From contig KV454012.1 of assembly GCA_001661245.1 (NCBI GenBank), positions 888,848 through 952,847 on the forward strand: 64,000 nucleotides of DNA, given 5' to 3'. Below the pieces are notes generated by a model that saw nothing but the letters and a program-made list of their open reading frames with translations, did no database searches and was not told where the DNA came from. Of this stretch, positions 27,401 to 38,000 are shown one piece after another (position 1 is the first letter of the stretch; each line of letters opens with the position of its first letter). Position numbers and translations under genes: made by a program. Source of the DNA: Pachysolen tannophilus NRRL Y-2460 (taxonomy: Eukaryota; Ascomycota; Pichiomycetes; Alaninales; Pachysolenaceae).

Positions 27401-30400
27401 AAATAGTCATTAATAAAAGATCACTTTAATCCGTTAGCCTCTCGTTGTTGTCCACTGCGGATTATTTGTGGTATATGAAAGCCTGATTCCGGAAATGTGT
27501 GTACACGAACAAGATATAGAGTAATTACATGTTGTGTTTAATACCTATTGTTCATTTTCTGGAATAGCGGCATCTCCGTGTGACCTCATCAATCAGAATA
27601 GCTATATATTCTACTGTCCTGTGAGCCTAAAACCAATTGGTATCTTGAACCCAAATCAAGCACTAAATGAATAATCAAGCGCCAACTTACAGCTCAGCAT
27701 AGCATATATTCTTTACTACTATCGCAAACAATGCAGATAATGTCAGATAAAGTTGTGTAAAGTAAATGCATACTAGTATGCTCGTTCTGCAGCATTGAGT
27801 ACGAGACTGTCTGACAAGGTGTTTCAGATTATCTCAATAAAATTAGTTAGTTATATGCTTTTAACTGAATAATGTTAACTAACATTTTTTCTTCTTAACT
27901 ACAAAAAATTTCTCCAACAATTGGATTTAGTTTCTACTGTTCTATTAACAATGTTTATCACTTTTTCATTTGTGTCTTTTACTTCAACTATTCATAAACT
28001 ATTCCTCCTTAAATTTGATTTTTACTTAAAGCCAAACGGGAATATTCAGAGAAAGATATTTCAATTCTTCATGGATTCCAAATATGGAGATTGATGTAAA
28101 TTTCTTTAGAGGTGAGAAGAAATTGTTTCGAAAGAACGTATTAATATTGTGTATCGCACCTTCCTTCCAAATAATTTGTTTTCCAATTTGGGTTAAGTCT
28201 ACATTTAGAAATATAAAAAGTTTAAAGGTTACAAAAAAAAAGAAAGAAAGGAAAAAAAAAAAAATGAGGAGGTTATTAATCAAATAGATAAATAAATCTT
28301 GGCTATTTAGAATGGAGGAAAAGAAATGAAAAGAAAAGAGAACAAAAGAAAAAAAAAATCAGTAGTACAGATCATTCTATTGCCAATGTCTTGCCAAATT
28401 TCAGATTGAAGTGAGGTCAGCGTTATTACTGGTCTTGAATTGTTAAAAGACTAATCTTCCAATCTAGTTAAATGATTGACTCGCTTACTTGCCTAATTGA
28501 AACTAGTTTTAATCCATTTACTCCAAACAAAAAAATTTTGTGCTTGCATTCAGGTCTAGAAATAATTCTTCCAAGAAAATTTCAAAGTTATTAGAGACTC
28601 ATGTCTTCTTTAGTATAATATTTGAAAAGTTTAAGGTATCTATAATTTTATTGTTTAGGCGTCATATTTGATTAATGCTTTAACACTGTGACTTTGTAAA
28701 CTCTGCAGCCTACAGATTGTTTAAGCTCTGTGATTTGATACCAGTGACAAGAGTAAAAGAAATCTTCCTATGTATGAGATGCTATTTACAGCGTAATTCT
28801 TTGACATTAACAAATAGAAGCGGTTAGGAGCACGGGCAAAACTTTAGATATAAAGGGAACTCTGTTTTTACATAATTTCTAGAAGTAAAGTGACAAGATA
28901 TGAGATAAACAGAATTAATGTATGTTGCCGAGGAATTTGATTATAATATATCAATGATACGAGCTATATCTAAAAACGAGCATTAGCGTCCACAAACACA
29001 TGATTGAATTAGAAAATTAACGGTCTTTTCTAGTATGCTAAATAGAAAAACTTACAAATGAAAGCACTTGACGTAATTAGTTTCAGAAACAGTTTTTTAG
29101 CAATTCACAAGTTCAGTCAGTAATGTGACAGCTTAGGGTGAATTGTTGCGTGGTTGAGTCTGTAGTTGTTTTCCTATGAGTTTCATGCATTCATTAGCAA
29201 TTGGTTTAAATAAAAATAATAACTTTATTCAATTAATCCGAAAGTTATTTTTCATTCTATGAAATAAAGCTTATTTCTCATTAATGTAGTTTTGGTGCAC
29301 TTGAAATGTTTGTCTAATTCAAGTGATACATTATTAAAAATAGTTTTCAACGGTTTTTTTCGCTCATTTTCTAGTAAAACATGTGTAATTCTTCGATAGA
29401 GTCAGGTTTTCCGATTTAATAGTAACTAGATGATGGTGTGTTACATATAAATGCTGGAAGATAAAATTTATAGCTCTTTTACTCAAAATTCATGTTTTTA
29501 GTAATATCAACGAACAGACGCTTAATAATGCCTCGATGTATTTTTAACACAAGAATATAGTGGAGTTTTCTTTTAACGAAATTCTAAAAATTTTTGTGGG
29601 TTCAAAGAGGCTAATAACCTTCAAAATTTTATAACAGCTTATTTATTTCACCAAGATACGACATAAAACAATAATCATTTGTAAATACATATTAATGCCG
29701 TAGCTACTGGTGACATTCCGCGAACATAAAGTATTTTAGTGTTTTTTATTTTGAAATCGTATTCCAAAAAGACTAATGTAAGTCTAATAAGTTTTAGATT
29801 TCGTGACAACATTCGTATTATGAAGTTTTCGGGGAGGGTTTTTTTTTTGTACTGATTTTAAGGCTTGATAATGCAGGAAGGTTTTGTTTTCACCCAGAAG
29901 TTAATGTAAGTATAATACAGCTTTTGGGGTAAAAGATTCTTCGAAGATGTCTGAAATTCATGTTTCAGAGGAAGATAATTTGCTTTTCCGTGAAAATAAG
30001 AGTATGGTGTTTTGAGTAAGATAGTTGTGATATACAGCAGCAAAACTTTGTAAAACAAGCTCTCAAGAAATAATCGCTAAGTCAAAAGTACTTATTAATT
30101 TAAGATGGGCTTTCAATAAATTTGATTCATCTTAATAAAATGAAAGATGACAAAAAGGATATTTGTGAGATTCAAATTATTTTTTGGTAAGCTGAGCTCT
30201 TACTGCATTTCAAACTCATTTATTATACATAAATACAATACGTATATACAAAGTTAAATAGGATATCAGTCACAATCTTTGAAAGCAACCATTATCGCTC
30301 CATGATGATATAATGAATTATGAGATTTTCAATTATTAGACAGAAAGAAACAAATAATAGTTGTGTGATGCTGACTCTTTTGAGCCCAAAAATTTTACCA

Positions 30401-31142
30401 TTGGAAATGATTTTTTTTTAACATAAAAGCAAACATAAAGCTGATGTTTAATGTTACCGAGTTCTTTTTCACTTGGACATCTAAAACCGTTTTAGGAGGA
30501 AGAATGCGTCTACGTGGAAATTTTGATTAATTTATAGATATATTTAAACTTTCAATACAGTAAATAAATCAAAACTATTCAGGAAAAGATGAATTGACGA
30601 TTAATCGTATTCATCTGTCGCTGCTGTAGTTGTTATTATTCTTTGCTTAAAACAGTTTCTGAATGAATTATGCAACCATTTCTCTACCCTTTAATCCATC
30701 ATTTGTTAAATCAAATATAATATCAAGGTTAGATTTCCTAAAAAAGCTTAACTAATATGCATAAAAAAGTTAAGTTGGTTGGGTATAAAAATCATTGAAA
30801 GAATTTTTAGCTGGCAGGAATTTTTCGCTGTTAAAACTAATCGAAAGTCATATTAAAATAGTAATTTATAAAATCACTTTTTTGTTAAACTTTTCAGAGA
30901 TCAGAGAATACAAGTTTTAAAATCAATAAAATATTAGATAGATTATATTTTTGATGAATCGAAAATGAACGAACGATGAAGTCAAATTAAAAAACAGCAA
31001 ATTAGAAATTAAACTGATAAAATTATACGTATTTTATATTATAAATTAAAAGCTTTTTTCCAGAATTCTTAAACTTTGCCTTAGGAAAAATTACAGTCTA
31101 TAAATGTCAAAGTTTTTTTTCTTGCTTTTTGATTCTGTTTAC
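24347..31142. other. 6.8-kb gene desert: candidate regional centromere and replication origin
   Basis: No reading frame longer than about 85 codons occurs here, and none looks real. Every other gap in the window is 2.1 kb or less. From about 24.55 to 30.4 kb the DNA has few homopolymer tracts (longest are A10 near 26795, A13 near 28252 and T9-10 near 29840), whereas other intergenic DNA is full of them. Hand counts of sampled 60-base lines give C about 114 against G about 53 for nine lines in 24.6-25.7 kb, and C about 79 against G about 136 for eleven lines in 28.7-30.5 kb. The plus-strand bias therefore changes sign, with the mixed zone at about 25.8-27.8 kb. Long gene-free unique DNA with a GC-skew sign change is known for Candida albicans centromeres, which replicate earliest. 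I see no large inverted repeat, tRNA or transposon. CENP-A binding cannot be judged from sequence. Confidence 0.6.
26814..26848. repeat. 17-nt direct repeat inside the gene desert
   Basis: TTACTCGATAGTCACGA occurs twice, at 26814-26830 and 26832-26848, with one base between, so the period is 18. It is the clearest internal repeat I found in the desert and lies inside the zone where the strand bias changes sign. Confidence 0.85.
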
Positions 31143-34100
31143 TTATCTTTTCTCGTAAACGAAATAGTGCAAACTTAGATATCCCAAAATCAAGAATGTT
31201 GCTAACATAGCTAATAACCAACAAATATCAAACCACAACGCACCAACGTCAAAACCAAAAGTACTCAAGATGACAGCACCTGGAACTTGGATATCCAAAC
31301 CGTATTTCCTTTCTTTTAAAATCAACGATTGAACCTCATTGACAATTAATGCTTCGTATCCGTAATGGAAAACAGAAAGTGTCTGTAGCCACTCAATTTG
31401 GATGGGTATTGTTTCCTGATTTACAAAAAGGCCAGCGAATAACAATGAGAATAATAATATCAATACACCAACAAGTGTGGCATTCCCTGGTTCCTTTATC
31501 AATATACCGACTATTAAAATCTCCACAGCTGTGGTCAAATTAAACAAGACTAGGATCAATAAACATTTAGTGAAGCTATCATCATTCATATTTAAACCAA
31601 CCAATGGATAAATAATTCCAGCTAAAATAATTGGCGGTAAAACCCTTAGCGGAAGAACATCACATATAATCTTACTCGTATAATAGCTTAATGGATTGTA
31701 ATAGTTATTTGACCTTTCTCTGATAAACACAATTCTTTCTATTGAGAAAGAATGTAATCCCGTTAATGTAGAAAACCCAAAATAGGTTAATAGAAAGAAA
31801 AATAATCCTAACCTATTTTGAAAGCCGCTGATATCATTCGTGACATTATAGTAGAGATAACCAACAAAGAGTGCAGCAGCAATGGATAATGCATAATGTG
31901 TCAATAATAATTTTGGATTACGATAAACATTTTTGAAAGTTCTTGAAGATAAAATGGCCAATTGACTTAAAAGTCCAGCTTTCTTATAATTGGGCTTTGA
32001 TTTGAATACAGAAACCGGTCCATTACCACGACCACCAGATTCAAATGATAGTTCTGAATTATTTTGAAATTGTTCAAAATCAGCATTTAATGCTTTAATT
32101 TCAGACAATACTTCTTCAGCCAAAAGAGAATTTTTAAAAGCAAGATTGACTTTCTTTTTCGCTGTAATTTCATTTGATACCACTGGTTTACCATTCCCAG
32201 CCAGTTGCTGCAGTTGACGCAGGACTTCTGGGTGGCTGTAGTCATCCCTGTGAACAGCGAAATGTGCCCATTCCCTTGTGTTATTATCATCTTCACTATT
32301 AGATGTAGGAATAACTCTATGTATATCTTGATCGTAATTAGCATTTTCCTCATCTACATGAGGCTCATCTTGTGATGTAATAGCAAAATCCTTTACTTCA
32401 GATTCCCACGAAGTTATATCAATAAGATAGTCTGCAATGTTATATCCAGGTGGACATTTGAAACCAATGTTAGAAAAAAATTCATTACACATTAGCATAT
32501 CACCAGAATAGACGGTTTCACCTTGACTTAACAAGATTAATTTATCAAACATTGCAACTATGTTACTTCTAGGTTGATGGATTGTAAAAATAATAGTTCT
32601 TTCATGGTCATGTGAAAGTCTCACAAGACAGTCAATAACATTTTTAGCATTGAAAGCATCTAATCCAGATGTTGGTTCATCTAAAAACAAAATTGAAGGG
32701 GATGTCACTAATTCACATGCAATTGCAACTCTTCTCTTTTCACCACCAGAAATTCCCCTTTCAAAGTCTGATCCTATAACTTTATCCTTGATATTATTAA
32801 TTCTCAACTCTTTTAAAATTTCTAAAACTTTCATTTTTTTAGAGTTGGTTGACATGTTTCTTGGTAACCTCAATAAAGCACTGTTCAAAACCGTTTCATA
32901 AACGGTCAAAGTAGGAATAAGATAATCTTCTTGATCCACAAACCCAATCATTTTTTGAAAACTTTGCAAATCCTGCTTCGATTTTATTTTTTCTCCATTG
33001 ACGTATAAGTTAGCAGTTTTTTCTCCACTCTTTACCTTTGCGGACAAAATATCCAATAACGTTGTCTTACCAGCACCAGAACCACCCATTATAGCTAAAC
33101 ATTCACCTGGTTTCACTATACCAAATGAATTATTTAAAATTAATCTACCATTAACAGTATAATTTACGCTATCAAAGGAGAATGTAACAGGAGCATGATT
33201 ATCAAAAAAGCCATCGTTATCATCATCACCGGGTAATGATATATAACCCACAGAGCTGAATAAAGGAGATCTCTTTATTCCTGAAATCGACAGCACAAGA
33301 ACCAACAATACTGAAATTAATGAACCAGCAATGACAAAAAGCTGTTTCCAAGAATATTTAGGTTTACCTGGAATATCAAACCCTGGAATTTCACTATAAT
33401 GCATACATTCACCAGAAGCACAATGTAAAGTAATATAGGGATCCCCAAAAACCGAAGTTATAAGATCATTCATACTTGGTTCTGAAAATTTACATTCTTT
33501 TTTGTCAACATCGCATGAAAAATCACCGGGACCTCTTATTGTTTCAGTTAAAAAATCAGAAATATCTATGGAACCTGCTTCACCACATAACATCTTGTCT
33601 GGAATACATTCACAACGAGCATCTTCACACTTATAATGTGTGTAATTTGTATCCAAATTATATTCGAATTTACATTTATCTAAATCACAATAAAAACTTT
33701 CATTTTCCAGAATCCAAAATTGGAAATTACAAGCTTCCAATGTCTTATTACATGAAAATGTAACTTGTGGTTTTTTACCATCCAATATTTCCACAATTTT
33801 TTTATTGGTGACATCACACATCTGATGAAATTCATTTACTATAATTCCTTGTTTATAACAGGTTCCTTTCAAACCACCTGGTAATAAAGCATCACATACA
33901 GAATCTTCCAAACACAAGTTACAATTTACACCTCCCCATCCATCTTTACACTTACATGATTTCTCATCAGAGCCTCTAACAGGTCTCCTGTTCTGTCCAT
34001 CCGACAAACCCCCACATAATGGCTCAGAGCAATCATTGCCACCAAAACCTTCACGGCATTCGCATAACCCTGTATACTCATTACACATTGAAAATTGTTT

Positions 34101-34310
34101 GCATTCAAAATTTGGTAATTTACAATCAAAACATGGTGGACAAGTTCCTGTGTTATCAGTTGCTTCCACAGATTCCGAAATATCCAATTCATTTAAATGA
34201 AAACTTGGAGTCCTATATTCGCTTCCAAATTGATCACAATTCAGTATCCGAATAAGATTCGCTATAAAGTATAATGATAATAATGCCAAACGGGAACGGT
34301 TAATCAACAT
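31143..34310 (-). CDS. ADP1: ABC transporter Adp1 (ABCG/White type)
   Basis: Half-size ABCG-family transporter of uncertain substrate; in yeast a membrane protein with an unusually large lumenal N-terminus. About 1055 residues. A signal/anchor helix (about 5-22) is followed by a Cys-rich EGF-like region (CNEYTGLCECREGFGGNDCS, about 76-95, and CKCKDGWGGVNCNLC), then one helix near 330-350. The ATPase (about 385-620) has Walker A GGSGAGKTTLLD, signature ISGGEKRRVAIACEL and Walker B SILFLDEPTSGLDA. Six C-terminal membrane helices (about 800-1050) follow. Length and order match S. cerevisiae Adp1 (1049). The open frame begins at a TTG (34316). The first ATG is at 34308-34310. It borders the gene desert on its 3' side. 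Confidence 0.95.
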   Translation of the reverse strand: MLINRSRLALLSLYFIANLIRILNCDQFGSEYRTPSFHLNELDISESVEATDNTGTCPPCFDCKLPNFECKQFSMCNEYTGLCECREGFGGNDCSEPLCGGLSDGQNRRPVRGSDEKSCKCKDGWGGVNCNLCLEDSVCDALLPGGLKGTCYKQGIIVNEFHQMCDVTNKKIVEILDGKKPQVTFSCNKTLEACNFQFWILENESFYCDLDKCKFEYNLDTNYTHYKCEDARCECIPDKMLCGEAGSIDISDFLTETIRGPGDFSCDVDKKECKFSEPSMNDLITSVFGDPYITLHCASGECMHYSEIPGFDIPGKPKYSWKQLFVIAGSLISVLLVLVLSISGIKRSPLFSSVGYISLPGDDDNDGFFDNHAPVTFSFDSVNYTVNGRLILNNSFGIVKPGECLAIMGGSGAGKTTLLDILSAKVKSGEKTANLYVNGEKIKSKQDLQSFQKMIGFVDQEDYLIPTLTVYETVLNSALLRLPRNMSTNSKKMKVLEILKELRINNIKDKVIGSDFERGISGGEKRRVAIACELVTSPSILFLDEPTSGLDAFNAKNVIDCLVRLSHDHERTIIFTIHQPRSNIVAMFDKLILLSQGETVYSGDMLMCNEFFSNIGFKCPPGYNIADYLIDITSWESEVKDFAITSQDEPHVDEENANYDQDIHRVIPTSNSEDDNNTREWAHFAVHRDDYSHPEVLRQLQQLAGNGKPVVSNEITAKKKVNLAFKNSLLAEEVLSEIKALNADFEQFQNNSELSFESGGRGNGPVSVFKSKPNYKKAGLLSQLAILSSRTFKNVYRNPKLLLTHYALSIAAALFVGYLYYNVTNDISGFQNRLGLFFFLLTYFGFSTLTGLHSFSIERIVFIRERSNNYYNPLSYYTSKIICDVLPLRVLPPIILAGIIYPLVGLNMNDDSFTKCLLILVLFNLTTAVEILIVGILIKEPGNATLVGVLILLFSLLFAGLFVNQETIPIQIEWLQTLSVFHYGYEALIVNEVQSLILKERKYGLDIQVPGAVILSTFGFDVGALWFDICWLLAMLATFLILGYLSLHYFVYEKR

Positions 34311-34485
34311 TATCAAAATTTACAGATAAAAAATTATACTGTAAAAACAATCCAAGTTGAATGAATTGTTATCAAATCTATAATGAAAGCAACCAGCAAC
34401 CAAAAATAAATTCTTATCTAATTAAGCCAAACTTCTTTAAAAAAATGTATTTATTATTTAAATAAATAATAATTACAATCAATAA

Positions 34486-34526
<41 letters not shown>

Positions 34527-35007
34527 CTAATAAAGCAAGATAGATAGATACTAGAAAATAACAAGAAACTGCTAAAAAATACTTCTGGGGAAAAAACCAA
34601 ATATGACGTCGTGTCACACTTTTTTTCGCAGAAACAAATAAGACACAGTCATGACGCCAATTTGGATATGTCACAGACGACAGCAGGTGACCGACAACAC
34701 GACCAGACGACACGACTAAATGGTACGACAAGACTCATAAACCATAAACCATAATCAATTGACTACACGAAATGGATTAGAAAACTAATAAATAATTCTT
34801 AAAACTGGATCAAACACAGGACAAAACAACTGAAAAATAAGAAATAATATAAATAAAACTTTAAATCAAAATGTATATATATATATAGATATATATATAT
34901 ATGTCAATTTGAAAAACTGTTTGAAAAACAAAAAACAAACGTAATGTATATGTCAAAAAAAAAAAAGGAAAAAAGAAAAGGAAATATTATCTATAAATTA
35001 AAAGAGA
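34311..35007. other. ADP1 promoter and pyruvate carboxylase 3' flank
   Basis: A 697-bp gap. An AAT trinucleotide run (about 34486-34515) passes directly into an ATT run, which makes a self-complementary block. TGACGTC at 34604-34610 is a CRE/ATF-type core. A GC-rich strip at about 34670-34732 carries five ACGAC pentamers. ATAAACCATAAACCATA (34737-34753) occurs identically at 49975-49991. A TA microsatellite lies near 34872-34902. No gene is seen. Confidence 0.6.
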
Positions 35008-38000
35008 CTATTTGAGAATTTTGCAAATTAAATCAGAAGCGTCTACAGAATCACCTTCCTTAACGACAACTTCGCCAACCTTACCTGAAACAGGAGCAGA
35101 TATTACCATTTCCATCTTCATAGCCGACAAAACACATAACGGATCACCCTTCTTAACTTCTGTACCATGTTTGACTCTAACTTCAATAACAACACCAGCC
35201 ATTGGAGCACCAACTTCATTTGGATTATGTGCATCAGCCTTAGGTCTAGTAACGCTTTCAACAGCTGCTTTTCTATCTTCAACAGTGACTTTTCTCATTT
35301 CACCATTTAATTCGAAATAAACTTCCCTAGTACCTTTAGCAGATAAATCACCAATTGCCATACATTTGACAATTAAAGTCTTACCTTGTTGGATGGAAAC
35401 TGTAATTTCTTCATTTAATTTAGGTGGTGCTAACAAAAATCTTGTTGGCAAGACAGATAAATCACCATACTTGTCTTGAGTCTTTCTAAAAGCTTCATAA
35501 ACTTTTGGATACATGTTATAAGAAGCAACATCACATTCAGTGATTTTATCAAAACGAGAAGATAATTCCTTTTTAATAGCTTTCAAATCAAATGGTTCCA
35601 ATTCCAAACCTGGTCTACGGTTTAATTTTCTTCTCTTTCCATGCAAGACATTAGTTCTTAAAGGTTCTGGGAAACCACCGTATGGGATACCCATTAAACC
35701 TTCAAAGAAATCCAAGACCGAATCTGGGAAATCTAATTCAGAAGCTAATCTCTCAACATCTTCTTTACTCAATTTATTTGAGACCATAAATTGTGCCAAA
35801 TCACCAACAACTTTAGAAGTTGGAGTAACTTTAACGATATCTCCAAGTAAACTGTTAGCTTCTTCATATGTTTTCTTGGTTTCTAACCATTTTTCACCTA
35901 AACCAACTTGTTGTGCCTGGAATAACAAATTGGTCAATTGACCACCTGGAATTTCATGTTGGTAAACTTCTGGATCAGGACCTTTCAAATCAGCTTCAAA
36001 AGGAGAGTATAATAATCTCATTTCAGCCCAGTAAGCATCTAATTCTCTAACAAACGATGCAGTAATGTTGGTATCAATTTCACCTTCTAATGAAGAAAGT
36101 AAAGCAGAGATTGATGGTTGAGAAGTTAATCCAGAAACTGAGTTTGTAGCAACGTCAACAACATCGGCACCTGCTTTAGCAGCTGCAGCCATTGAAGCAA
36201 CACCAGTACCTGCTGAATCATGAGTATGTACATGAATTGGTAAATCTGGGTATTTAGCTCTGATAGAACCAATCAACTTAGTTGCTGCAGCTGGTTTCAA
36301 AGTACCAGCCATATCTTTAATACCCAAAAAGTGGGTACCCATCTCAACTATCTTATCGACAATCATTAAATAATAATCGAGATTATATTTCTTACCTGGT
36401 TGCAACATATCACCACTATAACAAACTGTGGATTCTACAACACCACCAGCCTTCTTAACGGCTTCAATACCAACTTTAAGTTGTTCTAAATCATTCAAAG
36501 CATCAAAGACTCTGAAGATATCGACACCATTGTCCTTTGCTTGTTTTACAAAATGGTCAATAGCATTATCTGGCAAAGAAGAATAAGCAACACCATTTGC
36601 ACCTCTCAATAACATTTGGAATGGAATGTTTGGTACTAATTTCTTCATCTTTCTTAATCTGACCCAAGGATCTTCATGTAAAAATCTCATCGCAACATCA
36701 AAAGTAGCACCACCCCAACATTCCAATGCAAAGGCTCCACTTAATGCATGAGCAGTAGTTGGAGCAATGTTCAATAAGTCAATAGTTCTAACTCTTGTGG
36801 CTAATAAAGATTGATGGGCATCTCTCCAAGTTGTATCCATGATCAAAGTACCTTTAAATTTACGAACTTCTTTAGCAAATTCAACTGGACCTTTTTCTAA
36901 TAAGACATCTCTCCAACCTTTTGGTGGTGCCTTTTCGATATCAATTGGTGCACCAGTCTTAGGATCATGAAGAATTGGAATACTTGCTTCTTTATCCAAT
37001 TTAGGTAAGCCAACTTGTCCTTTAATTGATGAACCATTGACAGCCAAATCACCCAAATATGCCAACAATTTCTGAGCTCTGTTTTGAGTGGTCATCATAT
37101 CGAATAATGAAGGAGTATCATCAATAAAAGTAGTCCAACAATCACCATTAACAAAAGTCTCATGGGTTAATAATGATAACAAGAATGGAATATTTGTTTT
37201 GACACCTCTGATTCTAAATTCAACCAATGATCTAATCATCTTTCTTCTTGCAATTTCATAGGTAGAACCAGAACAAGAACATTTAACCAACATAGAATCG
37301 TAATGAGGTGAAATAATGGCACCTGCAAAACCATTACCACCATCTAATCTAACACCGTTACCACCTGCAGATCTGTAAACTTCAATTTTACCAGTATCCG
37401 GCAGAAAATTCTTTGAAGGATCTTCTGTTGTGATACGACATTGAATAGCAAAGCCTCTTGTTGTGATTTTATCTTGTAACAAACCCAATTGTTCCAATGA
37501 AGCACCTGCAGTTATTTGGATTTGAGCAGCAACAATATCAACACCAGTAATTTCTTCTGTAATTGTATGTTCAACTTGTATTCTTGGATTAATTTCAATA
37601 AAGTAATGTCTATTTTGTTTATCAACCAAGAATTCTGCAGTACCAGCATTTCTATAATTTGCAGATTTTGCTAATTTAACAGCATCAGCCAATATAGCAT
37701 CTCTTACTTCAATTGGTAAAGTTTTTGCAGGAGCAATTTCAACAACTTTTTGATGTCTTCTTTGAACAGAACAATCTCTTTCGAAAAGATGAATAACATT
37801 ACCATAACCATCAGCCAATAATTGGACTTCGATATGCTTTGGTTTATCTAAAAATCTTTCAATAAAACATGTACCATTACCGAAAGCAGTTCTAGCTTCA
37901 GATGTGGCTCTACGGAAAGCATCTTCTATATCTTCACCTTCTCTAACAACTCTCATACCTCTACCACCACCACCAAAAGCGGCCTTAATAATGACTGGAT

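Noticed and set aside
25661-27792. 13-mer GCTCGTTCTGCAG present twice (25661-25673 and 27780-27792) in the desert
   Set aside because: With millions of pairwise positions in the region, one 13-base match is near the chance expectation.
28026-28287. Overlapping 85- and 67-codon frames on opposite strands inside the gene desert
   Set aside because: Both are AT-driven, low in complexity (Phe/Leu runs and Lys runs) and overlap each other; they look like chance frames around A/T tracts.
29858-30058. 66-codon minus-strand frame in the gene desert
   Set aside because: No conserved-looking block, and it is of the size expected by chance in 6.8 kb of AT-rich DNA.
24347-31142. Transposon remnant, tRNA cluster or large inverted repeat in the gene desert
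   Set aside because: I looked for B-box sequences (GGTTCGA-type), reverse-transcriptase- or transposase-like frames and long inverted repeats and saw none; a self-alignment would be needed to exclude diverged repeats.
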